Shown piece by piece: positions 11,236 through 22,795 of a stretch of 64,000 bases of DNA. Location of the stretch: NCBI RefSeq assembly GCF_037975245.1, contig NC_092583.1, positions 15,731,264-15,795,263 of the forward strand, written 5' to 3'. Numbering within the stretch: position 1 is the first letter of the stretch; each line of letters starts with the position of its first letter. Origin of the DNA: Apostichopus japonicus. Taxonomy: Eukaryota > Echinodermata > Holothuroidea > Aspidochirotida > Stichopodidae. The notes under the pieces are model-generated. The model saw only the letters and a program-made list of their open reading frames with translations. It was not told where the DNA came from and searched no databases. The position numbers were made by a program, and so were the translations under genes.

Positions 11236-13678
11236 CTTTCTCCCTCTCTTGGACTGGATCTACAAAGAAAACACACGCATAGTGGCATCATTTTAGTAAT
11301 TTGAAAAATACAGCTCCAATTCCTACTCCAGAAAGACAAAATCATGTGATTGCAAATCCTTTTTGGCCATGCACCTGTTTTTTTCTCCAAATATGTAATA
11401 GATTTTAAAATTTCTAAATTGTGAGAAAGCTGCAGGTGATGAGAGGTGGTGGCACGGTTAAAAAAAAAAACATTTTACGACATTTATAGACCAAACAAAC
11501 AAACCATGGTGTTCCAACAGAACTTAAATCAATGAATGGTGTTGCTATGTTGTCTTCGACGGGGTGGGAGTGTGGGTCGGGTATGAGGGTGGGGTGAGGA
11601 GGGTCTTTCCCATGTGTATTAAGATAACATTTCTATGTTAAGTCCTGTTTTGCGAAATTGATCAGTTTCTCTTCACATGGAATGTACTAATAGCCAAGTG
11701 GTATAGACAATGTATGTTTTACACATTGTTAAGACGTTCTTTATGCAACATAATTATATCCTATGACGCGAGAGCACTGTATAGTACAGACGAGCTCCCA
11801 CTGAGCTAGAGTTCCTTTCTAGAGGAACTTTACACTGAGCGGCCCACCGTCGCCACTCGCAAAACCACATGTATTGCTATAAGAATAAGGTTCTCGTCTG
11901 CTATAAGCAGCTGTGACATTCCACAGCTATATACACATCTGGAGAATGTACAAATTACCTCCTTTGATTACACCGCTGTGTTAATTGTGTGTCACGTGGT
12001 AGCGTGGTTCTATTTAGTGTATAAACAGAAGAACTAGCTAATAGCCCTATAGTACATTTCCCCTTTTTGGTTTGCTATATTACGATTCGAAAAATAATAA
12101 AATATTTTAAGAGGCTCGTGAACCAAAGTCGGTTTTCTCATTTCTCAAAAAATGAGAAACAACAGAGCTGCAAATCCAGTGAAAGAAAAATAGCTAAACC
12201 ATACAATTTCAATCAACAACCAGTTTAACGATATTTTTAGAATAAACGTAGAATAACCAGTGTTAATAACCATCGCTAATCATTGTAATATTAACTATTG
12301 AGAACCTAGTTCCTTTAGCGTAGTCTCCAAAGCAGCCTTTCTTCCAAAATACTACATTAATTTTAACCTGATCTGTATGTGAATATGGGCCCCTCCTACC
12401 CCCCCCCCTCAGCTAAATGGACACGGGTTCTATTCGGTGATAAACAGACCGACACCCCCATACAACCTCATAGTGCATACGCTGCCCCAGATCGACTGGG
12501 TTCTGATTCACACTTCAAGTGTTACCATGGTTACGTGCGAATGTTATGCTGTAGGGGGCCAAGGCTGTCACAAAATAATGTTGTATGTAAGTAAAGTAGT
12601 AAAGTAAGGTATGTGAGTGACATAATGATCATCATGTGTTACGAACCGAGAGTAACTTAATGTCTTTCAGACACGTTAGATGGAACAGACTGTTCCTTCT
12701 TATAGTTTTGCTTTCCAAATCACCTCTTTATGGACATTTGGCTAAGTCAAGGTTATCTTCAAAACGAATATTCATGTTAAACGACGAAGAACAGTTTACT
12801 CACTGCCATTTTGGCCTTGTGAATTTAAATTTGAGGTGGATGGAATGTTTAACGTGAGTAAATTTTGTTCAGTCTCTGAATATGTTAAAGCGGATGGCCT
12901 TGTTTGTATGGTAGCTTTATCGGCAATGCATAATTACAATCATTCGAGTACATTGCCAGATTATCGATTAGGCGGATGGGGTAACTGTCCAACGCCCTTC
13001 AACTCACCCCACCCAATGCTGTCCGTTCGATCTATTACATTATATAGTGCGGTTCTGATTTGGCATGTAGTAATATATTTGTCAGTCTATAGCAAATATC
13101 CAAGTAAGTCCATTGGTGGTAGTCTCAACCTTACCCTTCAAACTCATTACATAGCTTTAAAAAAAGGGACAAACTAGCTTCCAGTCAAACACAATAAATG
13201 TACAAAGATATAAGAAAAGTCATAAATGGCCGTAAATGAGTAAAAGATAAATGTCCTTGGTTTGTCAGTACATTACAATATTTATGCTTCATGCATAAAC
13301 CTGATACCCAAGTACTTCTTTTTAAAGCTTCGTATTTAGCTTCGGGTTGTACTGTCATCGACCTGTTGGTCTGTACTTTTATCGATAAAGTTGTATATAT
13401 ATATTAACGTGCATTATAATTATAAGTGACCATACAGTCCGGCTGCCGTCACTTTTAGCACACATTATATTTGAATGGTCCAGAAGATTGTTTATTTTTT
13501 ATTTTTTATTTTCCACAGATAATGAATAGATAAACGTGGAAGGAGGTCATTTAAAAAGCCAATACAGGCTTAACAAAGAAAAGGACTCCCCTCCCCCCAA
13601 AAAAAGTATATACATAAATGATCATATAATTAATGTCTTAATAAGGAATAATTTATAAAATACAATATAAACGATGTA

Positions 13679-13978
13679 TCAATACTGAGAAATTAACTCT
13701 TTTTTGAGCGTTTTTCTAAATGTGACTTTAGATGGTTTAGATTTTATAGTAGCAGTAAGAGAATTCCGTGTCCTTATAGCACGATTCTTTAAACTTAACG
13801 TACCAAATGTTGTATTACACAATTGACCGGCACTTCTAGTGCGGTGACAATGTATGTCGCTGTTAATAGTAAAGAAGTCATGAAAGGATGCAGGAAGTAA
13901 GCCATTCCAAGCCTTGTAAGAAGAAAATGTGGCTATATTCAGCCTAATAATATCGCTAAATTTTAATAAGTTGATCAA
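13679..13978 (-). pseudogene. LINE reverse-transcriptase C-terminal remnant
   Basis: A 99-codon open frame reading leftwards ends in a stop at 13679. Its order of motifs is the familiar C-terminal tail of non-LTR retrotransposon polymerases: hydrophobic start (NLLKFSDIIRLNIATF), then GLLPASFHDFF, NSDIHCHRTRSA, a region ending in RTRNSL, and a basic tail (VTFRKTLKKEL). The usual WNSLP is RNSLT here. The catalytic RT core, endonuclease and start are absent, so this is a 5'-truncated, inactive copy as left by incomplete target-primed reverse transcription. The exact clade (L2/CR1-like or other) cannot be fixed from this piece. Confidence 0.72.
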
Positions 13979-16900
13979 TTTTTAATAATTTTCATTTAAT
14001 TGATTTTGAATTTTAAAATTGTAAAATTATTTTAAAAAAATTATTTTTGAAATTTTAACAATTTTAAATTTAAATTTTAATAAGTTGAGCAAGATAAATC
14101 GTGGACTTGCATTGAGACTTGTGTGTAAGTTGAATTGAAAGAGATGTAGCAAAGCCAATAGATCTAGGATATATATAAATTTTTGATTCGAGCAATTCCT
14201 GTGCAAGCAATTTCTCAAGCGGCTGCACATCAATAAAGAATTTATGGTAGTTCGCAGAGAGGACTTAGTGCTGACATTCTAGCACTGGTTCAATGCAGAA
14301 GGCAAATAGCGCCATCTCTTATACTCCGAGTATTGTCAACGAACCGATTTCGCAAAAATATAGTTTCGACACTATGAGCGAGAGAATACATTTGAACTAT
14401 CCGTTATAATCCGGTCCAGTAAGCAGTCTCGACGGACTTAAATAGATATATCGCTCATAAATATTATAAAATAATATATACAATGAAATTACTGTACCTT
14501 TTTATGCGGTCTGTATTTTTCGTTTCTCGCGCGGTCTTGTACGTTAGTCTGCTCAGGTGGTAGAACTACTGAGGGCAAATTTTCAGATGTCTTCTACTGT
14601 GACGGTACATTCTGTTATACTTTCCTGTCTAAAATATCTAAAATATCTAAAAAACCTGTCATCCTGTCTAAAATATCTCGACTAAACAGTAAGCGGCATT
14701 GAAAACAGAACATCGACACACACTCCCTTCTCCCTCCGTCCCATACCCTTCCCTCCCCTCTCATACCCCTTCCTCTCTCTTACCCCTCTCCCTCCGTCCT
14801 TTCTCTATTAATCTAATCAACATAAATCAGAACTTACGTCCAGAGCCGCTCCAAGGACAAAACCGAATCAACAAACTTTAATTGCCTAAAATGACACTTC
14901 CGCACACTTCGCCAGTATATAGTCCGCCTACTCTTTCCGTTTTCACACCCAGACGACGGAGGGGGGGGGGGTATACGGTACACCCCCAGCCACGCGATTT
15001 ATAGTAAACAAGTGTATGGGCGATGTCCTTATGCTGTATGGTCCGCACAGGATCCAATACCAACAGTGTGGAAGTTGACTGAATTGAGTCTGTTAATTAT
15101 ATCTATACTGTAGGCTAGTATAAACGATTATAAATTCCACCCGATACGTGTAAGCATACCATTGGAGATAAACGTCTTGGCTATTTCTTAGCGTACAATT
15201 ACTTAACAAGAACTTAAGTTGCACTTGTGAATTCTCGATTGATCAATTTCTTTGAGCTGCTTTACGGACAATGAGATTAATCTAATTATTCGTCACTATA
15301 AATTGACTGTATGTAATCTTCTTCAACACCTAAGCGAGGAGCTGCTTGAAATAACTCTAGCACGGTGGCTTTGTTTGGGCTCAGGCTGCAATGGCGCCAA
15401 TCATTGCATGTGTAACAGAGCCGTGCAGGGGCAACATTCACGATAAAATCACGCCTCTAAACTCTCCTCGCGAAACACATGCGCCGCAACCCCCCCCCCC
15501 CCCCCACACCCCCACTGGAACACACACACACTCGTTTTCCTGACTGCCCTTCCTAATTAATAAACACGTTAGCATGAACCACATATTTCGTTCGCTTCCC
15601 AAACACACCTGAAAGAAATTATTATAGTTATAATATTTTAAGGCCATATGGTAATTCTCACCTTGATATTCCCGCATAGGTGATTGGTCTATAGCTCCCT
15701 AAGTCATCGTCTGAGTCGTCGTCAAAAACGAGAGGTTGCTATGATCGGTTGATTAGTCTCTGCTATGGATATGTGGTAGGTATTATGCTAATTATTCATG
15801 ATTGGTTTTGAAAAGCAACAACCGTTTCCGACATCGATCCACTGTAACATTAAAGGTATACGAGTTCAGAACATATAGCATGTATTCAAATGTACAATGT
15901 ATTACTATATGCATACCTATACATAAGTATGATATTGATGCAAATTGACGCATTCATGAATGTTAAAATAAGAATTCATTATTTGTTGGTTAGCTATCGT
16001 TTCTTTTTTTTTCCCACCAAAATTAAAAGAACAAAAAGCAAAAACAAAAACAAACAAAAAAGAAAAAGAGAGAGAGAGAAAAAGCGATTAATGAAGGCTG
16101 CTTAAACTGTATTGGCCCTATGTCACAGAAATTAAATAATCATCTTTTTATAAGAAAAGTTACCAAAGATGGAGCCTGACCACGAAATCGTTATCCACTC
16201 TCAAACCCAGACCCCTTACATCGAGACTATAAACACATGCTGGTGACGATGTAAAGTTACGGCAGTGAAGTATCACGTGGGGGAAAGGGGGGTCCTTCAA
16301 AAGGGAGTCGAGGCTACACGTGATCTTGATCAAAATGTTGAGGAGCTGCGATATATACACTGGGAATGTCTGTGTATGTGAAAAGAACATGTTTTCTACA
16401 CTTTATATAATACAAAGCAGGCTATAGGCCATGTTTAATGACATAAGCCAGTTTTTATAGGAACTGATAAATCACCTACAGGGAACCAACGTGACATAAC
16501 TGACTTAACTGGGACTATTCAACATGACAATGTCAACCAAAGATATGGTAATATCGAGAAAATATTAAAGTCTCGAGAGATGTTGCGTAGAGATGGATGT
16601 CAATTATAAAGTTATACTTTTCACTCGGAAATACATATTGCCCAGTGAGATAATGATCCAGTAGCTATAAAAGAAATTGTTTTATGTATTTCTGGAAAAC
16701 GAACCGCACTTTACGGAAGCTTTTTACGACCGCCGTGGTAAACCAACGATGATCTCGCTGGAATACTGTCTTATAAATCGCTTACTGTGGACATATCGAT
16801 CTTCCTTACGACTATCCCCTAACGTTTTCAGTCATTTTAAGTTATTGCACGTTAAAAAGTTTCAGTAAAATATATTTCAAATAAGTCTAGATGAAAAAGT

Positions 16901-19556
16901 AACAGGTTGTAAAATGCTTCTGGCAAATAGCCTGTATCGCGTAACTGATACTATCTATTTGTGTTACTACCGGGAACAATGTTTGAGCTCTCAGGAGTTG
17001 AAGCTAGTAAAGATGTTCGTCAACACACCATCCCTCGTGGAAAGCGAGAAATATAAGGAGTTATCCACTCGACGACGACATACGGATATGCCGGACAGAT
17101 TAGATGAAGTTACAACTAAAAATCCGAAACGTGAGGACGAATAATTAGGCCGGGTTCAACTTCATCACACTCACGTTTCCATTACTGCGACATATGACTA
17201 CGATACGACGGTAGTTTCAAAGTTGCACTAAACATGTCTTAAATACATGATTGTGCTTTAGAACGTAGCTAATAATTTATTTATAGTTATGCATGTTGAC
17301 CTTTCCCTAATCTCTTAATTCCTACAAAATCTTAAAGGCATTGAAGACTCGCCCCAAACCGCGTGCCGCGCTCAGAAAAAAGTTAACTTTCCGTTGCTTG
17401 CAAGTGAAGTTTTCTTCTTGTCGCTACAAAATGCAGACAGTAATGAAACGTGATACATTGTTATCTTTTATCTAGACCTGAGATGTCCATCGCTGCTATG
17501 TACACTGGTATTGACCGTAGCTGTATGTATTGACTGTACACTAGTGTCTAATTACCGACAGTAGCAAGCTGAGTGTTTATTTTCTCGATTTATTCGATGG
17601 TGGTGTCTAACACTTCTGTAACATCTCATTCGAAACTCGGTCAGATTACCGGCATGAGACGTTTCTATGTGCGCGAGTCATCACCCCCTTTAAGCTTTTG
17701 AGTTTTGCTCAAAACTTTATAGGTAGGCTAGCTAACACTCGAAGGAGATTCGCAGTCAGATCCTGCAGTTAACTCTCCGCAGAGTGCTCCCGCCTACCCT
17801 GGATGTCTGTCTGTCTGATCACTGTAGATTGTTGCTTCGTTCAGGGTAAACATTTCCCAGTTAATAAGGCAAAAATCATTAAATTCATCACGCCTCAATC
17901 ACACTGCACATCATCATTTAGGTTCCCCTTTGTGCCACAACACTGTGGGACTACAAACATTCTTTATATAGGGCAGCGTGATAATTGTATTTTGTAAAGG
18001 GGTGTTCTCGTTTATAAGTTACTCCAAGCTTCTTTTGGGCACTGCGGGCTCAGTCTCTTTCTCTTTATAATAATGCTGTTTATTTCAAAAGTGACTGAAA
18101 TAAAGTTCTTTGAATTGTATATTGTGGAATGAGGAATATAGATTTACGAGTCAGGTGTGTAATTTCCGCACTCACTGTTACTACCGCCGCCCCCCCCCCC
18201 TCCTCCAGTTAACATTCTGTCCATTCGACGGGTAGGCGTATCTCTACATATACCCACCCCCACCTCCACCCCACCCCACACATATGCGCGCGCGTACCTG
18301 CGTGTCGTAGTGTGGGTAAAATACCTCCATAAGTGGCTGCATTACATTGCACTTGTACAGCTGGTGTTAACTCAATATGACTCTGGTATCGTTTTCACCC
18401 ACTCAAGCACGGTCCACGCCCAAACTATAACACTCTTCACGCCAATGGCTGTCACTAAACAGGTGTACTTTATCAACGAATCAAATTTTCGATACAACAT
18501 AAGAACAGTTGTAAACCCTGCAGGCCGTGTCCTGTTATGATTCAATGCACGGACAAAAGTACATTGCGTGCGAATTATTGTTTGCGAAGACAATAGAATG
18601 ATTTATGTTTAACCCATTGTGTACTATTTTAACTTCAAAAGCCATGTAAATTTAATGAATAACCCTCTTAATAATTTCGTAGCTGTCATGTGTCAATAAA
18701 TATTCAACATTTCAACAACCAGTTTTTGTTAAACTGAAGTATCAACACTCAGTCTGCTAACCTTTTATTAACAAAAAATGAAAAATGGTGACATATGAAT
18801 AAATGTGATTTTTATTGTCACAATATAAATCAGCTTTAAAGCAATACGTTGTGAACAGAAGTTGATTATTTCAAAAACTGACTTAAAATTTTTTGCCCCG
18901 GTGATGGAAGAACAACCTCTTTCAGGTTTTCTCTCAACGTAAATGTTTTTGTTTACTTCTGAAATAATGTAATTACATATTGAAAGTGCAAGTAAGTAAA
19001 ATGTCTGGATGCTGCATAATTCAAATAACTTCCCCCCCCCCATACAACCACCCCCCACGACCCCACGTCGACCCCATCTGACCTATCATATAATGTATTT
19101 TGATACAGTACAAAGTTGTGACTCTGGAACACCTTACAAATGCTTCAAACACAGTATTACTCTTTTACAACATTTTACTACAAAAAAAAAAAAGACTTGA
19201 AACTTTCTCTGTTTCCCATATAATCCGATCCCTTCATTGTTCTCTATGCAGCCAAGGCTACCCCGAGGGCCAGGTCGGGCCCGGGGTCTGTTATATTTCG
19301 AGCACCTTTCTTGATGTATTTAGTTTTCCTTAAGTACAGTGTGAAAATGAGAATAGGCAATATTATAGCTTATCCAATGCTGTTCCGGGCCGCCCCTAAT
19401 CAATCCCCGATTGTACCTTACTTCACACTTCCTCCCTGCTGCCCCTCCTCCCCCCTTCCACCCATCGTTCGTCAAGCCCGCCGAAACCTTCACCCTCCTT
19501 TCTAGCCTCAGTGTTGACTTTTGTCACGATATCTTCAAGACTAAGGGTGATTGTGA

Positions 19557-19642
19557 AGAGGGGGAGGGGAAGGGGAGGGGGAGGAGGAGCGGGAGGAGGA
19601 GGGGTAGGGGAGGGGGAGGGGGAGGGGAGGAGGAGGAGCTGT
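19557..19642 (+). repeat. G-rich polypurine tract (quadruplex / H-DNA candidate)
   Basis: Almost uninterrupted runs of GGGGAGGGG, GGAGGAGG and GGGGTAGGGG. Many G-runs of three or more, separated by one to three bases, satisfy the usual G-quadruplex pattern on the plus strand, and the mirror-like purine layout would also allow a triplex. The G/R-rich or P/L-rich open frames through it are artefacts. Confidence 0.75.
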
Positions 19643-20115
19643 CCTCTTTTGGTTAATGTTTGTTTTAATCGCATAATACGAGCTAAACTGATTTCGTACG
19701 CCGACGTGGAAGAAACAAAAACTATGTTTTTTTCAGTTCTCTAAATCTATAACTTTCCGTTTTCCTAACCGTTAATATTCCTCCCCTTGTAAATACACAC
19801 TAGAAATTACATTTTTGATGTAAGTTTAGTATCCTTCGGCGTTGCAATACTCAATTTGTAGACTTTAATTTCCCTTTCTCGTGTTGATTTAATTCCCACA
19901 GACAGAAGCACCTGTACACTTGCTCCATCGTTCTATGAGAGCATCAAATATACACAACCCGTTACAGCTACTGTTTAATCCTTCTGTCTGTCTGTCTGTG
20001 TGACAATTTAAGAGGCGTATGTGGAGTTGCGTACAAAATTCTGCTAACATTTTCAACAACTCAGCCAGACAATCGGCATTGCCGAGGTTGGAGTGGGGAA
20101 TGGGTGAGGTGACGA

Positions 20116-20140
20116 GAGTGTGTGTGTGTGTGTGTTGGGG
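20116..20140. repeat. GT dinucleotide microsatellite
   Basis: A short pure GT run lies beside a G-rich stretch (20136-20152). Confidence 0.8.
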
Positions 20141-22020
20141 AGGGGGGTGGGCTTGGAGCTCTGTTCAGAGAACACCGAAGGACCGCAATCAAAGCTGAAT
20201 GCAGAAGCGATTCGTAAATATATTCAATTCGCAGTTTCGTTTTGTAAGTTAAATTTGGTATAAAATTATATTGGATGGATTTCATTGGACTTGTAGCATA
20301 GCGGTAAATACTGCATTTCAATTGCTTTGATTGGTCTCAATTCAGTTAATGGCAGAATGAAGAGAGACTGAAATAAATTGAAACGTTTCGATTAAGTTTT
20401 GCGTGTGGTTAATATTATATGAAAAAAGGTGTCTGTCGACGAAACAATGATGATTGTTTCCTATTAGTAAATTCCGATCTCATTTTGAAATTATTCTCAA
20501 TATACGTTTTGTAAATTTTGTTGTACATTCTCAACCAACCTGATACAGATGCTGTCAATCACGTCCAGTTCATGGGCCTCTGTTGATGTGGTGGGGCCAA
20601 AAAATATTACTTCCTTCCAAAAAGGCTTACATTATAACACACGCACGCAAAGTTGTATACGCTGTCAACATCTCCCTTACACCACTCCACCCTCCCTCCA
20701 TCCCATGACGGACATAAGCCATTGTGCCCTCCCCCTCCACCCACCTCCAAGTCAAGGTGTGCACACGGGCCTGCATATACTACCCAAGTTATGTCTCTTT
20801 CTACAGACAATTTCACCCCGACAACCTTTTATCTGTTTCATAACGCCTGAATTATTAAATATGGAATGTAAGTAAAAAATAAAAATTCTGAAGGTTTTGC
20901 AATATTTAGAATTATATATGTTAAACTTGAGATGTCCTTCGGTTTAATCTTCCTTCTTTTTGTGGGCTGAAATTCCTTATATGGGCAAATACTTTAATAC
21001 AACGCGATATTGATGTCAAACCGAGCCGAATTATACCTTTAGCGGTATGTCAATTTCATGTCGCCTCCAATATTTTCCATATATCAGCTGGAACTATTGA
21101 ATTATTGATAACATCGCATAAAAAAGAAGCTGATGTCGCATTAGATATTGAGATCGGTTTCTGATTTAGGCATAGAGTATTATCAACAAAAACAACTTAT
21201 AAGGCAAAAGATATTCATGGTTACCCTCGGTAAATATCTTATATACTTGAATTATGTTTGTGTACTGTGCTTAGAAATCCTCATAGCCAAAAATAAATAA
21301 ATAAATAAATAAAAAAAATTAAAAAGTAAGGGGTTCTGGGAGTGATTACCAATTTCCCATGTCGTAGGGGTAACTTAAAGTATGGGCCAAACGTAACACA
21401 CAATAATGGCTTCATTTATTTAGCTTTTTTAGATTTCTTCCGTTGTTGTTGCTTGATTTAAGAAAAATTATTTATCATTTTAGTACCTCAACAAAAGGTC
21501 ACTGTATAGCCGTATTTTATTTTCATATAATTTTCAAAAAAATTCTATCAATGAAATACAGAATATGTTCATATTTCCACCCACATATTTCTATTGCATA
21601 AAGCATATCTGATCTCGTTACCGTGTTTCTTGAAGTTGAGTCGACTAACGTTTCCCAATACTTTTTAGGCAAAGGTTTTAAACTAAGATATTTTACCCAT
21701 CATAGGCCTAGGGTAACCAATTGCTCGGCTCTTGCAAATTCACTAACAATGACAGCTCATATCTTTGAACCAGAAGAAGCTAGAAGTCCGACTGTTCCGT
21801 CCTGGAGCAATCTCCATATTTAAACCAAAGAATTTCTAAATGTATTAAATCACCTTTAAATGCTCCTTTTTTAATCATCATACATTTATTTTGAGTTCTG
21901 CTCGTTAACACACAAATAATTATAAAAAAACATTGATATCTGACGTCAAATAATCACTTCAAAAGGTCATTTTAGGGCTCTTTTCCGGGAACAGGCTTTT
22001 TTTAATGGATGTGCACAATA

Positions 22021-22028
22021 ATTGTGGT
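22021..22028. repeat. Left 8-bp target-site duplication of the hAT-like MITE
   Basis: ATTGTGGT, identical to 22788-22795 on the other side of the element. Confidence 0.85.
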
Positions 22029-22787
22029 CAAGGGCGGCGGAAGCACTTTCAATCTGGGGGGGCACCAACGTCGAAGGGCACTATGCAGAAATTCGATTGG
22101 ACTGATGCAACCTGATATTTAGTACCCTTTATAACTCTTATTGTATTATCTTATTTGCGTATACACATCACTCCATCAACGCCACCCCCCCCCCCCCCTC
22201 AAGGAAACAATGCATACTAGCACTGCAGTATCTAATGTGCAAATTGGGAAAGAAGGAAAAAGACAAAATGAGGTGAAATCATTATAAAGTCCAAGTCCCT
22301 GCACACGCGATCGATACATGCATGAAAGCAAATGAAATATGTGAAAATACTGAAAGAAAAGTAATTTTCTATGTGTTTTTCAATGGTTAAACTGATATTA
22401 TTATGATCATTATTATTGTAACGACTTTGCCAATAATTCTAACCAATTTAGAAGGGTTATAACACGGCAAATGATTGTATGTTATAGGCATGCGATGTAA
22501 TAACCGGTGCATGCCTATATGATATGCACATTAACGTGTTGAACGCGCGCGAAGCGCGCGAAAAATTTTGGTAATATTTTTCGGGCAAGTCGTTACAGCC
22601 CCCCAAATCAAATTGGGCTCCTACGCCTGTGGTAGTAAACATTTAAAACTTCCCGAAATATTTCATTCGACGTGGGTTTCGCTTTGTAAACTCTTTTTTA
22701 TTTAGAAATTTTTATGTAGAAAAAGGGCACATTTTTAATCTGAGGAAAAGTGGGGGGGCACGTGCCCCCCCGGTTCCGCCGCCCTTG
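22029..22787. mobile_element. Non-autonomous hAT-like DNA transposon (MITE)
   Basis: The element begins CAAGGGCGGCGGAA and ends with its exact reverse complement TTCCGCCGCCCTTG. It is flanked by an identical 8-bp direct repeat ATTGTGGT at 22021-22028 and 22788-22795. An 8-bp target duplication and a CA-rGGG-type terminus are hallmarks of the hAT superfamily. The 759-bp interior has no transposase frame, so it must have been moved in trans. Near both ends a G-run leads into GGGGGGGCAC, and at the right end this forms a perfect 20-bp palindrome (GGGGGGGCACGTGCCCCCCC, 22752-22771). A second internal palindrome of CGCGCG type lies near 22544-22562. The intact target duplication implies a fairly recent insertion. 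Confidence 0.85.
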
Positions 22788-22795
22788 ATTGTGGT
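22788..22795. repeat. Right 8-bp target-site duplication of the hAT-like MITE
   Basis: ATTGTGGT, identical to 22021-22028. Confidence 0.85.

Larger units (their letters stand above)
7669..13678. other. Long non-coding AT-rich stretch; no gene supported
   Basis: About 6 kb with poly(C) runs near 8177 and 8405, a degenerate CTACCC/GGATAGCTAG repeat at 9515-9670 and a regulatory-looking cluster at 11.2 kb (listed separately). None of the short open frames has recognisable protein character. Confidence 0.4.
13979..22020. other. Non-coding stretch; no gene supported
   Basis: About 8 kb. It begins with an extremely AT-rich patch (13979-14080, many AAAATT/TTTTAA words). Poly(C)/poly(G) runs occur near 14960, 15489, 18190 and 19030. 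A moderately GC-rich patch near 17340-17600 could be an old dispersed repeat, but I cannot verify this. No open frame shows recognisable protein character. Confidence 0.4.
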
